The translations under genes and the position numbers were made by a program. Positions 1 to 14,200 of a stretch of 64,000 bases of DNA are shown one piece after another. The stretch is from Caprimulgus europaeus. Taxonomy: Eukaryota > Chordata > Aves > Caprimulgiformes > Caprimulgidae. The notes under the pieces are model-generated. The model saw nothing but the letters and a program-made list of their open reading frames with translations. It ran no database searches and was not told the DNA's origin. Within the stretch, counting starts at the first letter, position 1, and every line of letters starts with the position of its first letter. The stretch spans positions 32,386,515 through 32,450,514 of the forward strand of contig OU015528.1 in the NCBI GenBank assembly GCA_907165065.1, in the 5' to 3' direction.

Positions 1-3000
1 AAGAAGAAAAAGCTTTGTGGGGACTGCAAACTGCTTAATCAGGGTGTTACTCGTAAAATCTGCACATCTGGAATAGATCTTCCAGGACTTTAAACTAATG
101 CAATCAGAGATAGAAACAGTATTTCATCCAGCTCAAATCTCTAAAACTGCTTGTTGTCTAGAAACATATAGATGCCACATAATATTTACGATCTGTGCCA
201 CACTAGTAACAAGAGTTAATTATATCTTGTTATTGCTGAGTGGTGAACCTTTTCATTGTGATGAAATATTGAGCAAGCTATTAAAAAGGAATTAATGGCT
301 TATAGTAATCTTATCTACTGTAAGTGGCTGCAGTGGCTATAAAGCCATCTACCAGTGAGCCTCCCATCTACCACCTCCCATCTATCAGTGAGCCTGGTGA
401 TCACTTATCAATAGCAATTGAGCTGCAAAAGTCTTCCTGGGGATGAATAAAACCCTGCGGAGACCCTATGATCCACATTAGCCTATTTACTGTGGTCATC
501 TGGTGGGTTTTCAGACACAGGGCTCACTGCAGCCAACACTGTAGTTAAAAGGAGAGAAAAAGGAGAAAGAGGTGTGCAGAAACATGTGCCACACAGACAG
601 CGGTTTTTAAGCTGTCTGTGATATTGAGTCAATGCTATTTAGGCCTCCATTTGTCAAGGAACTTCAGCATGTGCTTAACTTCAAGCAAATGAGTAATGTA
701 CTTCAACCCAACCCATGATGTTATTGGAAAGCCTCGTAAACATCTGAGTATTCCCAGTCATCTTGGCAGAATTTCTTTGTATTTTCTGTATTTTCTTTAT
801 ATATTCTTTCTTTACATAGTCTTTATCTCTTAAACTTAAGCAAGTAACCAAGAGTTTTGTGAAACCAGGACCTCTGCAGCTGAATGTCCCATGCACTAAT
901 TATTGCTAATTCATCAGTCCAGTGAATTCTTTTGTTGCCCCTCAATACGCACCTGAATTTACAGCCCTGATCTAGCTTTTAGGAGGGTCTGGGTAGTCTT
1001 GCTCTTCCTTTCATTGTAACACACTATCTCTTTCTATATCAACATATATAATTTCATAAATTGTTTTCTCCAATTATTTATAATAAACTTTTTTCATACT
1101 TCAAAATTTCAAATGTGAAAGCCTGAGGGAAATTGTTCAGTGAAGTATATTTTTGAACTCCATGTTTTTGAAGATATTGGTATTCTGCTCCGAAAATTGT
1201 TCCTGGGCATCAGTATGAGTCACACTTTCAAGTCACTAATGATTTCCTAAATCAATCAGATAGATACAAATTCCACATAATTGTTAGCCATAAGTATTTC
1301 TTTTCCACATGACTGGACCTGGATGGGAAAAAAATGTCCATTGTGAAGTCACCACCACAAAAAATGTCCATTTATGAGAATTACCATGTCTTTCTGTTCC
1401 TTTTAATCACTCCTGTGTGATACAGTACCCCTAGTCATGCCTCATTTTGGAAGAACAAGCCCTCAGTGAAATGCAAGAGTCAGGACGACTGATAGAAATA
1501 CTTTTTTGCCATCCTTTTTTTGTGTCCCTACATGGCCGTGGATGCATGAGAAGGGCCAGTGCAAGGGAATAAAAAAGCAGAAAGGAAAGCAGAAGACCCA
1601 GTGACTAACCAGTGCTGGGGAGGTCCCTCACTGTGGCATTAGGACAGCACAGGCTTCCTCTCTCCCTAGTACAATCAGTTGGCTGGTGAGCATGTATGTT
1701 GCTGGCGCTGGCTCCATGAGTGACGCTTTCACATTTTTACAGCTTTTTTTACCTATCCTTCAGGGAAGATGTCTGTTGGCTTCCTTGGTAGTTTGCTAAA
1801 TAAACCAAATGTATTCAGAAGAAATTCTCTTCCCAGAGCAGCCAGGGCTCTCAGGCTCGGGACAGAGATTACAGCCCTGCCCTCCATGAGCAGCACAGGA
1901 GTGCAAATCAGGGAAGGAGAGGGAAAGGGCAGATAAACCACAGATATCGTCCAAGGAAGCTCAAAAAAATCACAAACAGGTAATAAACAGGTAAGTTTGT
2001 CACTGATTTATACAGAGAACATTTTTCCAGGGCTCTGGTTGCCAGGGTACTCAGAAACTAGATGCATTGAAAGGAGAAGAAAACTCTATATGGGAAAAAT
2101 ATTTTTTAAAAATTTTACACTCTGATGAATGCATTTGGTACCATTTATTATAAGTGACTAAGCAAAGCATATACAATCTTTTTTTGAAAATACTCAACAC
2201 ATTCTCTATTGCATATAAAATTTCATTCCATATCTTTTGCAAAGGGGCTGGGAAAATTGTCACAGTTCTTTTGTTTCTTTCCTACAGCATTACAGTTCCT
2301 CTTTTCTCTCCTTCTTTCTGGTGTAGTCAGTCTCACTCCCCAGAGGATGCAAAAGCAAAGATATCATCATGAATATGTTACAAATTCCACCTCAGGACAT
2401 GTTCCACTTCTAGAAAATGAGTTATAATGAGAAGTGTTTCTTCAAATAAGAGTGTGTGTCACTTCATTTTAGAGGTCCTTAGAGTTTTGAACAGCTGTAT
2501 GATCCAGGGAAGCACTGAGGCATAAAGCAGTCTGACCACCTCTTCTGTGTGGGCTTGTGTGAGGGGGACCCATAGGTACCTGTGGGTGTGGATGGGGAAA
2601 CAGTCACCGGAAAACAGCAGGTCCAACAGGGGAAACATGTGGGCTGAGGAGGGTGTGAAAGCCCTGGACACTGCTGGTCCTACTGAATCTGCAAGAGCTG
2701 AGACTTGGGACTCCCAGAGTCACCTGACAGTGTCCAAGGCCACCCCACATGCTGGCTGTGTGACTCAGACCACCTTCACGAAGGTGGCAACTGATACATG
2801 CAGGCAAAGATGATACATACACCTGATGCGAGTAGGCATCCTTGGAGGGATTGCTCGAACACTCACCTAGAAGCCATGGTACATCAGGATGATCCCATGC
2901 TCCTGAGTAAAGTGTTGGGGCTGGTGCCTCCCTGCTCATGCCCCAGTGAGGTCGTGATAACATTAGTGATAACAGTTCCATTAGTAAAAGTTATTCTACA

Positions 3001-6000
3001 ACACTTTGTTGGAATCTGTCTCCCCTGCCTTGATCCCTAGAAGGGACAACAAAAGGGCAGTGCATACAGCACCCACATGGGTCTTTCACTGTGTCCTGAT
3101 AAACTCCTCCACCAGGGTCTACGTCCCTCCCTTGACACCAGGAAGGAGCCCCAGGAGCCCCCACATACAAAATTGTTGGCAGAGCTAAGAACAAAAGCAG
3201 TTTAGAGGAGCTTTAGTCATACAGCCTTTTTTCCTGCTGAAGATAGAGGAGTGGGTAGGGAGGAGAACTTAACTTGAAGATGAGCAAAGCCTATCTTTTA
3301 ATTTTGGCACCAAATTTATAACCTGACACGAGACTTTCACAGTCAGAGATCCAATGCTGAACACAAGCAAAATTATAGGTGCTTACTGGCACTTAATAAT
3401 ATTCCACTGTGTACAAGCAAATGACAAGAGAGAGCCCCCGCTCCAGGGGACTTCCAGAATAAATAGACAAGACAGAGCAATGCTGGCAGGGAAATCATAG
3501 TAGGTAGGGAAAGATTTGCTAAAGATCACAAACATGGAAGGTCCTTTGCAAGGCCAGTGCACTGACCCCAACTCTGGGGCCATACCAAGTAAAATGTCCT
3601 CTCTGTAGCTTTATGACAAAAATAGAGTCACCAGGATTTCTTCTTCATTTCTACCTTATCTTCATCTGACTTTATTTAAATATTTTTTAAAAAGATAAAT
3701 TTGAGTATTTACAAAAAAATTTCTTTTAAAGTAGTCCTAGACTCTGCAGACTGGAGCCACCACTAGTTATGGATCATAACACAGCATTTCAAGCATGGAG
3801 TAATCCTCAAAAGTATCTGAGCAAGAGCTAAAAGTTTTCCAGCTTTGTCTCTCTATCTTGGTGTGGGTCATATAAATTATAATTCCTCTTTCTTCAAGGG
3901 AGAATAATGGTAGTGAAGAAAAGCTTTAATGCATGGGACTTCTATTTATAATGAATGTGTTCTAACAGGAAAGCTGTTTACTGCTTTGGGGTACATTCTC
4001 TTGAAAACACATTGAGACAGCTTCTGCAATGACTTTCTTGAAGAGCACAGTTGAGAACACGTATCATTCATGATTCATCATCTGCAGTTGAAATCTTAGT
4101 TATTCCCTTCTCTTAATTTCATTTACTTGTATGTATGGGAGCTTAAATCACACTTTTACTGCTTAGACAAAACATAATGCGTATGAAAACCTAATCAAAA
4201 AGATGTCAGCAGCCTAAAACTATTGTGCTGGATAAAACACAGTCAAAGTGTAAAAATTAAGAGGTGTGGTAGAAACTGTAACACCCACAGAAAATGTACG
4301 GTAGGTTTGTTTTGGGCAACAGTTGCTCATGGCTCTGTTGGGCTGCGTGCCAAGCTGCCTTGGCAAGAGGTTGCTTAAGCAATGCTCAGATAAAAACATA
4401 TTCTTAATATCACTCTGTTTAAGGATTTCCAGAACTTATTCTCAAGAACTTGCTTAATGCTCTGCTTATAGCTGCCTGGGTTGATTGCCAGAAAAGACAG
4501 GCTCAAATACTTAGCTGCTCTGGGGTGTCTGCTGGTCTCATTCACCAGCAGACTCCATGAGGGCGATGGTTCTCAGGGTTTCATGGTGGTTCAAGTGTTT
4601 CAGTATTTCTCCTCTTCACATTTTGTCCCCCTTTCATGGGCATATATGTCCCACTTCCAGCCTTCTAGGCTCCTCCAGAGCCTGTTCTGTAATTCAGTAG
4701 TCATCACCCTCTTTGTCCTTGACAAACTTGGCTTGGGGAAGAGCTCCTTGCCATCTCTCAGGCCCTTCCCAGCTCCAGCTGCTCCCAAAGTACTATGCTG
4801 ATTCCCTGCTCCAACCCCTCTTAAGAGAAAGACCTTGCAGTTGAGGTATGGCCTGGACCTGCTCCTTCCTACCCTCACACGAATGCCAAAATGTCTGGGC
4901 ATTGGGTACAGGGAGAAGAGGGAAGACAGTGAGGGATCAGAGACCAGCTGGCTGCTAGCTCCCATTCTTCCCCAGGTAGGTGCTATCTGCCTCCAAAAGG
5001 AGATTTACTACTCCAAAGGGAGTTGGATCTGCAAAATGTGGCTTCTGGTATGTAGTTAAAGGACACACTTTGCACTTACTTGTAACAAAGTCATTTTTTC
5101 ATGGTATTTATAACAAGGTAGGACGTAGCTGCAGCTGGTCTTTCCTTGTCTAGCTCCTGCTTTCATGTAGGCTTGTGGTATACTAAAAATGATCCAGACA
5201 TTATTTCTGAATGTCAGTCTGTTCAGCTGAGGAGTTTTAATTTCCCAACCAAGACAAGAAGCTTGAAAATTGATATCCCAGAGGGAAACTGGCTGAAATG
5301 TTGTAAACTACAGACTGTGCTAAAAGAAAGCCACCTACAGAGAAATATATCAGCACTGAACATATGTTTAAAATTGACTTTTAAAATAGATGTAACTGAG
5401 GATTAACTACTATCACTGTACTGGCAACTCAGTGCCAGTGTCTGCAAAGACAGCGTGGGGATTTTAATCAATTCATTCATTCATGTCAAATCTTTGTAGC
5501 TTATGTAAAAAAATAAATAAAATAAACTCTTCCATGTGTCCCTAAATGCCCCTGACAGCTGACTATGATTTGATCAAAACACTTCTTTTTCTGAGTGCAA
5601 CTTCCTCTTCCTTTGAAAGTAAATAGTTTTAAAGCATTAGACCTCTAACTTATTTCCATCGCCTTTTTAAAATAAAAGCTTAACTGAACTCATTAGCTAA
5701 ATTAGTTTCTGATTTTGTTCCTGCATGCTGAAATAAATCAATGCATACAATGAAATTAAAATGACAGCATTAAACATTGATATTCTTAAATATTGATGCT
5801 CTGGGTAAAGAGGATTTATGTTCAGTGCTTTATTACTTATTAGACTCTCCATTGGTGAGCAAAGCATTTATTACAGACTGAACCTACTCAATCAGCTGCC
5901 CAGGACTCTCAACATTTGCTGGAAAACACCCTCAGAATCACTGATTAGTCTTTTTGCATGAGCATTGACTATTCAGAGGGAGAAAATTGGGTCAGGTTTC

Positions 6001-7859
6001 AAGGCAGAAGAACATTAATTGTAAGCAGAATTTGCAAAGGAACGTAAAGGAGTCTAACATCTAAGACTCCTGCGGCAGTCAATGAGGGTTTGACAATTTC
6101 AGCTCATAGGGAAAAAAAAAAAAGAGATCTGGAGGAAATGCTGTTTGTGGTTATGTGGATTTAGCCTCCCCAGTCATCAGAACAGCTAAATAAGTCCAGG
6201 CTTTTAACTGCAGAAGTTTTGCCAGTTCAGCTGTACCTGGCAGGAATCACATCGGACACAGGTGAGAGAGTGGCATGATCCCTGTATATCCCTCCAGCTT
6301 GCCCAAGCAGAGACCACCAATCCAGTTACACCATTGCTGTAGAAAAGGTCTCATATTCAGCTGTGTAATATATTTTAGGGAAGTCAGTCCCTTGAATGAC
6401 TTTCTGTTGCAGCAAGGAAACCACTGCAGTTTGTTCACTGTAGAGATGGAGGAGGTAAGTACATCTGAACATATATATATACTTCAAAATGTATGTATAT
6501 GGTTTTACTGTCCTCATCAGAGGTAAGTGAAAAATTCAATGTGATTCCATTACTTGTAATACTGACTATTACCCCCAAAAACGTGTGACCAAGTGAGACA
6601 TAGATACATAGACATGCCAACCTTTGAGATACAGCACTTAGCAGTAAAGCGATGAAATTGTCAGGACAGCAGGCTGCACAGGCAGTATAACATCTCAATC
6701 CCCATGACTAGAGTCTTTTACTGCAAGATGAACAACAATTGGTGCCTAATGCATTTCTCTGCTTTTATTATGCTTGCCAACACTGATAGTGACTCACAGT
6801 AAACAAAAGTAACGCTTGACATCCTTCGCAAACTCCTACTCATCAATTAGAGACCATAAAGCTTTGGCATTTTGATGTGGAAATCAGTGAGTTTCAGTGC
6901 TGGCTTGCATGGCTAAAGCACATCCTTCAGCTCATAATTGGCTCAGTGCTAATAAGTTAAAAGGGCTTGGCTATGGCCAACCATGCTCAGGTAGTGGCTT
7001 AATCTAGAAAGCTGCTATTTTTGGAACAGCTGAACCATATAAAGACTTGGCAGGTTACCTCCCAAATGAGTCTCATCACTGCAAATCCCAAATGTCCATA
7101 GACAGTGCCTGTGCAGGAGGACAGTGAGAAGATGGTATCAAAGCTGGCCACTATGATTTGGTAAATCTTCCTGTCTGCATAACTCTTGCATGGAGGCTGA
7201 GGTGGTGGAGCTGCTTTGCCATGCTGTGCCTCAATGTAGGCTGAAATGCAAGTTTATATGAAAAAACATTGCCAAAATCTGTCTGCATTGTTGACAGGCA
7301 CTTGAGTTTTGCCTTTTCCCCATCTGCAGGCCACTTTGCACAGCCGAGCACCGTGTCTTGCTTGTTGCCCCTGACAGCCAGTACCATCATAAAGCCTTTA
7401 AAAAAGTTTGCATTTTTGTGCCCATCCTCTGAGAGTTTCTTTTGCCTCCCGCCTTTTCCTGGAGGCTGAGCAGAGGGGGCTTTGGCAGAGTGCCACCGGC
7501 GGAGAGCAAGCTGGTAGGGCACAGATCTCCTGAGAAATCATGCTCCCTGTGCATGCCTGTAGAAAGATGTGTTGATCCCTCACATGCGTGCGAGCCAGAA
7601 CATGGCTTTTTTCCAGGACACCACCTAAAAGCCGATGTCTGGCTAGCAGGACTCTGGCACAGCCCATGCCACCCAAGCAAATGGAGCTTGCTGGCTGGGT
7701 GAGGTGAAACTGCTCTTTATCCTTGTAGGAGTGAAATCTCTGAAGAAGCAGTTCACACATTGCCTCTAAGGGAGGAATTGCATGGAGTGGCACTGCTCTT
7801 TTCATGTCAGTGCAACCAGGTGACACTGGCATAATCCACCCATAGGGGTGGGTCCCAAT
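1..7859. other. Unannotated non-coding stretch (intronic or intergenic)
   Basis: No open reading frame here has convincing coding character. The longest are overlapping frames of about 60-145 codons, often on both strands at once, as expected by chance in the moderately GC-rich patches (2.5-3.2 kb, 4.5-5.0 kb, 7.2-7.8 kb). I recognise no interspersed repeat, tRNA or rRNA. Only small landmarks stand out: a perfect 10-bp hairpin at 4527-4553 and a short AT alternation near 6470. Divergent repeats could be hidden here, because I cannot run a repeat-library comparison. Confidence 0.6.
4527..4553. repeat. Perfect 10-bp inverted repeat with 7-nt loop
   Basis: GTCTGCTGGT (4527-4536) is followed by a 7-nt loop and its exact reverse complement ACCAGCAGAC (4544-4553). 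The hairpin could fold in RNA from either strand. It lies in a moderately GC-rich patch with no other recognisable feature. A perfect 10-bp stem with a short loop is uncommon but can occur by chance in 64 kb, so no function is assigned. Confidence 0.6.
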
Positions 7860-8275
7860 ACCTGCACAAGCCTTACAAGGAGCAGCTGAAGGAAATGGGA
7901 TTGTTTAATCTGGAAAAAACAAAGCTGGGGGGAGACCTTATTGCTCTCTACAGCTACCTGAAAGGAGGTTATAGCAAGGTGGTTGTTGGTCTCTTCTCCC
8001 AAGCAACAAGTGATAGTACAAGAGGAAATGGCCTCAAGTTGCACCAGAGGAGGTTTAGGTTGGATATTAGGAAAAATTTCTTCACTGAATGGGTTGTAAA
8101 GCACTGGAACAGGCTGCTCAGGACAGTGGTGGGGTCACCATCCCTAGAGGTATTTAAAAGACATGTAGATGAGGTGCTTAGGGACACAGTTTAGTGGTGG
8201 ACTTGGCAGTGTTAGATTTTCAGTTGGACTCAATGACCTTAGAGGTCTTTTCCAACCAAAATGATTCTATGATTC
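7860..8275 (+). mobile_element. CR1 LINE, 5'-truncated 3' fragment
   Basis: The sequence encodes the C-terminal end of CR1 ORF2 and then the short CR1 3' UTR. The frame from about 7895 to 8194 reads [18 protein letters not shown], then STRGNGLKL, then [11 protein letters not shown] and HWNRL, and ends with [13 protein letters not shown] and a TAG stop. These blocks are diagnostic of the region downstream of the CR1 reverse transcriptase. The 3' UTR shows the usual TTGGACTCAATGACC and TCTTTTCCAACC motifs and ends in one full ATTCTATG octamer followed by a partial copy. The 5' edge is estimated where similarity fades, near ACAAGGAGCAGCTGAAGG. I found no target-site duplication. The tail resembles the fragment at 49.95 kb more than the one at 48.4 kb, which suggests a different CR1 subfamily. 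Confidence 0.93.
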
Positions 8276-11200
8276 CAAGAGCAAAGTCTCCACACCAGCA
8301 TCATATCTGGTCTTCCCACCTCTCCTCCCTCTTCCCTTGCTGTATGGCAGCCTCTCCATGGGGCAGCTTGGACAGAGCCCCAGGGCATGCCAGCAGCAGC
8401 TTTCCTGTGCTGGCGGTGTTTGCATAACAACACACATGAACACCTCTCACTAGCTGCACAAGAGTGCACTCGTGTCTCTGCTCCCTCCTGCTGCAGCAGC
8501 TTCTCATGCAAATGAGAGTTTTAGGTCTGGTAAAACAAGGCCAAACAGCGAGCACAGCACAATGTCTGAGACACATCCTCAGCCCAGGCAAATGCGTAGG
8601 CACAGTAAACCCCTTGCTGCTGTTTGTCTAAATACTTCAGTCGTGTCTCTGAATAGGATTCCTTGATGATACATTGCTGCATAAGATAACCTCCACTGCA
8701 GGAACAAGAAGAAAGCCCTCACCACCTTATGCTGCCTCTCACTCAAAATGAAGGAAGCTGCTGTCACCTAAAACACTACTTATTCCATCAGGAGATTTCC
8801 CTCTCCTTACTGACCTCCAGCTCTGGAGGTGTTTCAATAAAAAACAAACCACTGGTGATGATTTCCAAGGAAAGCAGGGTGTGAAGCCATAAATAATGGA
8901 GCTGCTCAGGTTCCCCAGGATAACACTTCATTTACAGTCTTTACCTTGCTGCCTGTTTTCCTTCAGTTGAATTTAGGAGCCACTGATTTCATTGGAAGAG
9001 CAGAAAAAATATCTTCCAGCCCATCTTTTGTGCTAGATGCAGAAGAGTTTTGGCTTTTTTCTTGTCAAAGGCTACTGTGGAGCACCATCCCAGATTTCCA
9101 TCTTCCCTTATCTTCTCTGGGTAAAGTCTGACCCTTCACTCTTTGCCCTGACTTCCATTAGTTCTCTTCTCAGCTTTTCATCTGCACCCCAGACAGCTGA
9201 CAGCTGCCTCTTTTGCTGTTTTTGTTCTTCTTTACCCTACTTGTCCAAAAATCCACAATGACTAGCTAAATTTCTAAAAAAGCTAGTCTTAATAGTACAT
9301 TTTCATTTCACACACCCTTCACTCAGCAGTGGAGAAATCTGGAGTATAAAGACATGCTTTACAGAACAGCTAGAAGTAATCAGTGCTATATAGGTATTTT
9401 TGAACGAATCCATGCAAAAGTCACCTCGTTTCAAGTTGCACTATAAAATTTATTAACTTAGAGTGAAACTCTGTTCAGTTGTGACTTAGAAGTTTGGTTT
9501 ATAGGGGTTTTTTTTTAGTTTGAAGGGACCTGACAAGGCTCAGCACTTTCACATGGTTTTGACATGAGATCAGGCAAACCTTTAAAGCCGATAGGTTCAG
9601 AGCAGTTGCAATTTGAGGTTTTGGAGCTGTAAAAAAGCCTATACCAGCTGCCAAATAGATTTCTGGAGGTGTGAAGTGTGCAAACTAAAACAAGAAAGGT
9701 CTCTGCTGCACCTGTGAGCTGAGAGCAGGCTGTGCTGCAGTGCTTTGCTGGCTGCTTGGCCTCCCTGCTGGCAGCCAAGGGGAAGGAGAGGAGTGCGATG
9801 GCTCCAGCCTGGCCTGGCAGAGCTCCAGCCCAGCCTGGCACAGCGGTGGTGTGCTGGCAGGACAGCAGGTGTCAGCAAACTTCACACCCACAGGCTACAC
9901 CACTGATCTCATACTCCAAGGTCTCAAGTGGCATCCTAGAGGCCAAATGCCCCAGGTACCCCCAGCACCTTAGCCTTGGAGCTCATCGTACTGCAGCCTG
10001 GGAATGGCGAGGCTGGGCAGGCAGGGGTGAAGCCCCACGACAGGCTGGGCTCTGCAGTCCCCTCCAGTGCTGCCATCTGGTTGCACGTGCCCCAAAACAC
10101 AGTGTGGCAGGGCTAGTGTTGTCATTCCTCCACACCTCCTCTTTCTCATGCTGGCACACAACCCAGCATACCTGCGGCACCTTGCTGACGCCGTGGGCTG
10201 TGCGAGGAGGACAGGGCACCAAGGCCCAAGGGGCAGTGCTGCCCCATCCCCGCTGGGCTTCCCATGGGCTCCCCATGCACCCTGCCACATGGAGCCCTGA
10301 TCTGGGTGCAGCCAAGATGGGGCTGACACGCTCAGCACTCCAGCTTTGAGAGCTATGTTTGGCTGCAGGTGGGGCCTTATCCTGGCTCCCATCTTGTCTG
10401 TGCCCTTGTGCAATACGGGCACCAAGGTGCTTGGGAAGACTTCAGGTGGAAAGAGAAGCTGTGACACCTTCCAGGATGAGCAATGGCACTTGCTGTAAGG
10501 TGAAAAACAAGATTGAAAGCCTGGTAAATCTGGGCTCTCTGCTCTTTCCTTTCCTTGTTGCCTTCATCATCCCTAATGATAAGCCCTAACATCTTGCAGC
10601 AAGCTGCAGGGTTGTCCCCTACTTTGGTTGCTCACAGTGCATGACACAACTGGCCTGGCCCTGATTGCACTTTTCTGTTGCTACTCTAGCACATGTCCAT
10701 ATAGTAAGAAAAAAAAATACTGACCGTATTTAGACAGTGGCTGGGGATGTGTTGTAAAATGCTGGTTTCCCTTTATACATAAGATAACATAATGTAAGAC
10801 AATTTAACATAATGTAATGTAACAACAAAATGTAACACAAAAAAACATTGCACACCAAACATACATGCATGTATATTGTATAATAACCTCTCCTTACCTT
10901 ATGTTGCACTGGGAACAGAGTCACAGGGAAGAGAGGCTTTTTTTGCTCTGAATACCAACTAAGTGCTGAGTACCTGAACTTTTCGTTCACTGCCACCATC
11001 AAGTCTCTTAAAACCAGTGTGCTGTGCAGTGAGAAATTATCCATGGCACTGCAATTCTCTCCCTGGTGCATAGGAGAAAGAGGTTTTATTTGTGAGGGGT
11101 TTGCTCTTCTCTTTCCCCTTGGATTGCTACTGCTCAGATTCAGCAAGACTTATTTGTGTTTCTAAGGCTTCCTGGGCAAGGTGAGAAAGTTATGTTGGGT

Positions 11201-14200
11201 GAGTGTATGTGGGAAGATCAGCTGTGTTTAATTTAGGTGCATAACTTTATCTGCCACTGTCATTTCACTTGTTTATCAGAATATATTGGAGGCAAAATGA
11301 GCACTAAGAATAAATAAAGCTAGATGAATTGAACATGTCAACTAGAAGCACCTTAAAGCACCTAAGGTAGCACACCATGCCCAAAAGTCTTCCCATGTTG
11401 ACCCTACTGCAGCATAGGTCCACTGCACACTGCAGTGTGCCATGAGCACAGCAGCACCACCACTCACCCTCCAGCTGCTGCTGGTTCTCCTCTTCCTCAC
11501 CAACAGCCTGCTCAAGCGGAGCAGAAAGATGCTGAAATGCTGAGCTCCCATGAAGCACCAGCAGCAGCTCCTGCCTAACCTTCAAGTACATATGTAGACC
11601 AGGAGGACTCTATGGTCATTTGTGTGTTTGTGCTTAAAGAAAGAAACTTTAACCTGGAAACTACCAGAGAGGGACTGCTACCAAAGTGGGATGGAAGAGT
11701 GAGGAGAAACACATAACAGATGAAAGAAAGGGAATGGAAATATAAAGGAGAAATAAGTAGACTAATAAAAAAGAAAAGCAAAACAGAAAAAAAATGAGTC
11801 AGTACAAGGAAAATTCCTATTTTTATTTCATCTGTTCTCACTCCAGTCCAAGTGTAGGAGTTATCAGAAGGTGACCTCTTGCATTTAAGTGGGCTGTAAA
11901 TTGCAACAGCAGAAAAAAGCAGCATTAGACTCTCTTCTTTGTTAGAGGTGTGAAAGACCAGTCCTGCAGCTGGGATACCTCTCCATCCAGTCATCCAGTG
12001 GCTGGTCCAAGTCGAGATGTGTTTGTAGGTGGAGTAACACTTTTCCTGTGCATGAAATCTGAGTAAATACACTCTCCTTTTTTCATTTTGGGAGATTCCA
12101 AGACCTCCCTGATGTAGTGCCTTTGCTATGCAGTATCAGGAAGATGTTTATCTCTTATGGTTTCGGGATATGTGCAAATTATACACTTGGCTCCAAGTTT
12201 CAAGCCTGAGCAGGACTGGAAACAGTATGTGGCCCTGAAATGCTCACTGTGGGGCAGAGAAGTCTGGGCTTCACCTTTGTTCATCACCAAATAGCAGCCT
12301 GAGAGGAAGCTGGGCTGGGCTGGATTCCTCAAATGTGAGTGACTTTCATGTTTTACATAATACACATTTTCAAAAAAATGCCCTTGGTGTTGGACCGGTG
12401 CCACCTTCCATGAACAGCCCCTGGAAAACTTGCTATGGCTCAGCAGGGAAGACCGTATTGGATGTTGTCAGTATGTTAAAATCCTCCTGATGTGGTGGCA
12501 AGAGGGAGAACACCTTTGGCAGAGATCTTCCTCGTTTCAGCTAAGGATCTTGGTAAACAAGACTCTAAATAATTGCACACGTGAGAAGGGATTTGAGATG
12601 AAAATATGAAGAGTTTAATCAAAAAAGAAACAAAGCTTATTTGCGTGAGAAAAAAAATACATTCAGCTTCACCGAGACTAAGGTCTGGGCTGCATGGCAC
12701 ATTGTTTGAAGCCCTGTCAGAAGAGATCAGCTGTTTCATATAGTAATCACAACTAGCATCCTAATGGATTAAAAATATTTCTCACCTCCACAATGGAAAT
12801 TTGGGGTTTTTTTTAAACAACCTGACTTGCCCTGGAATAACTCAGCCCAGGGCCCTCACATTGCTCTGTCAGACATGCAGTATACCCTGCAAGGGGCAAA
12901 ACCTGCCCTTGCCTCCTACCTCCAAGAATGATTAAACAAGAATAACACAATTTTTAAAGAGGGAAGACTGAACCAAAGCAGCTCTTTGAAATATCTGCCA
13001 ACTCAGATGTCAGCTCTCCAGTCAAATTACTATAAATGAGTGAGTGTGACAAGGCAGTGTGATAGCTGGGGCAACTAGCATGAGTGATGCTCGTCGTGAA
13101 TATAATGCTGTTGAAAGTAAAGTTGACAGGGCACTGACATACCTGTAGACCAAGGTTACGGAGATACAACCCATCCCCTCCCCTATAAGCCCTGCCATCC
13201 TTCCCCTTGGAGTCAGACTTCTTTTTTTCCAATTGATATGTGTGATGCCATGTTAATATTGTAGATTTAGCAAAGTGAAAAATGCAAACTTGAAATGGAA
13301 ATTAGAACCAAGCATAAGCAAATAATAAGCTAGCAATCCACTGTGATCCAGATATTAGTAGTAGTGCATTGCACTTCTTATTGTATGGCATGGAACAAAA
13401 TGTTTCCCTTTTTTTTCCCAGTGAGGTTGCTATAAGACCTGCAGAGCTCTGCTGCTTCTAAAAAGCCATCCCTTGTCCCCAGAAGATAGCTGGTGGGGCT
13501 TTGGGTTCATGACCCTTCCTGGTCATCTGGAAGTACCAGCATCAACAGAGGTGCCGCAGCCGAAGGGCTTGTGGGCATCTGTATACTGGTGTAAAGTTAT
13601 TTGCAATCAGCTGGTTTACTGTGCAGAAAGGCTCACACTAGGCAACAGGATCAGCTTAAGCGCTGGCACAGGCTGACTAGGCTCCTTGGCTCAGTGTCAC
13701 TGCTGGACAGCACAGGACCACACTTCACGTGGGACCCAGACACCCAGCTTTCCTGCCTCCCATGCTGCGGAGTTTCACTGATCCCTCTGATGGAGGCAGA
13801 GGAAAGGTAAACTTTGCACAAATAAAATGGATAAACATAAATTGCTTTCTATTGTATTCATATTTCTGTCTCCATCTCTCCCTCATCCTCTGTTCAGTAC
13901 GGTTTGGTGTAGTTTACTGTCCTCTCACACCAGCTTTCCAAACACATCCAATCAGTTTTATAGCTCTGGAGAGGGATATCTAGTGTATCTGCTCGCCAGG
14001 ATAGAGCAGCAGCTTATAATAGGTTTCCTTTTCTGCAAGCTGCATTCTTCGGTGGCTGGCCAGCAGGTTTTACTCCAGCTGCACATAGACTTTTGTAAGG
14101 CTTCTGGTGGCATTTGTGCTGGAGAGCACTTGGGAAAGCAGACTTCAGGAGAGAACTGATTTTCTCTCAGGAGAGAAGTCACAAACATCATCTTCAGACT

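Noticed and set aside
9732..10349. 205-codon open frame on the plus strand, with a 165-codon frame on the opposite strand
   Set aside because: The patch is GC-rich, so stops are rare in several frames at once. Composition is erratic, no domain is recognisable, and splice or promoter context is absent.
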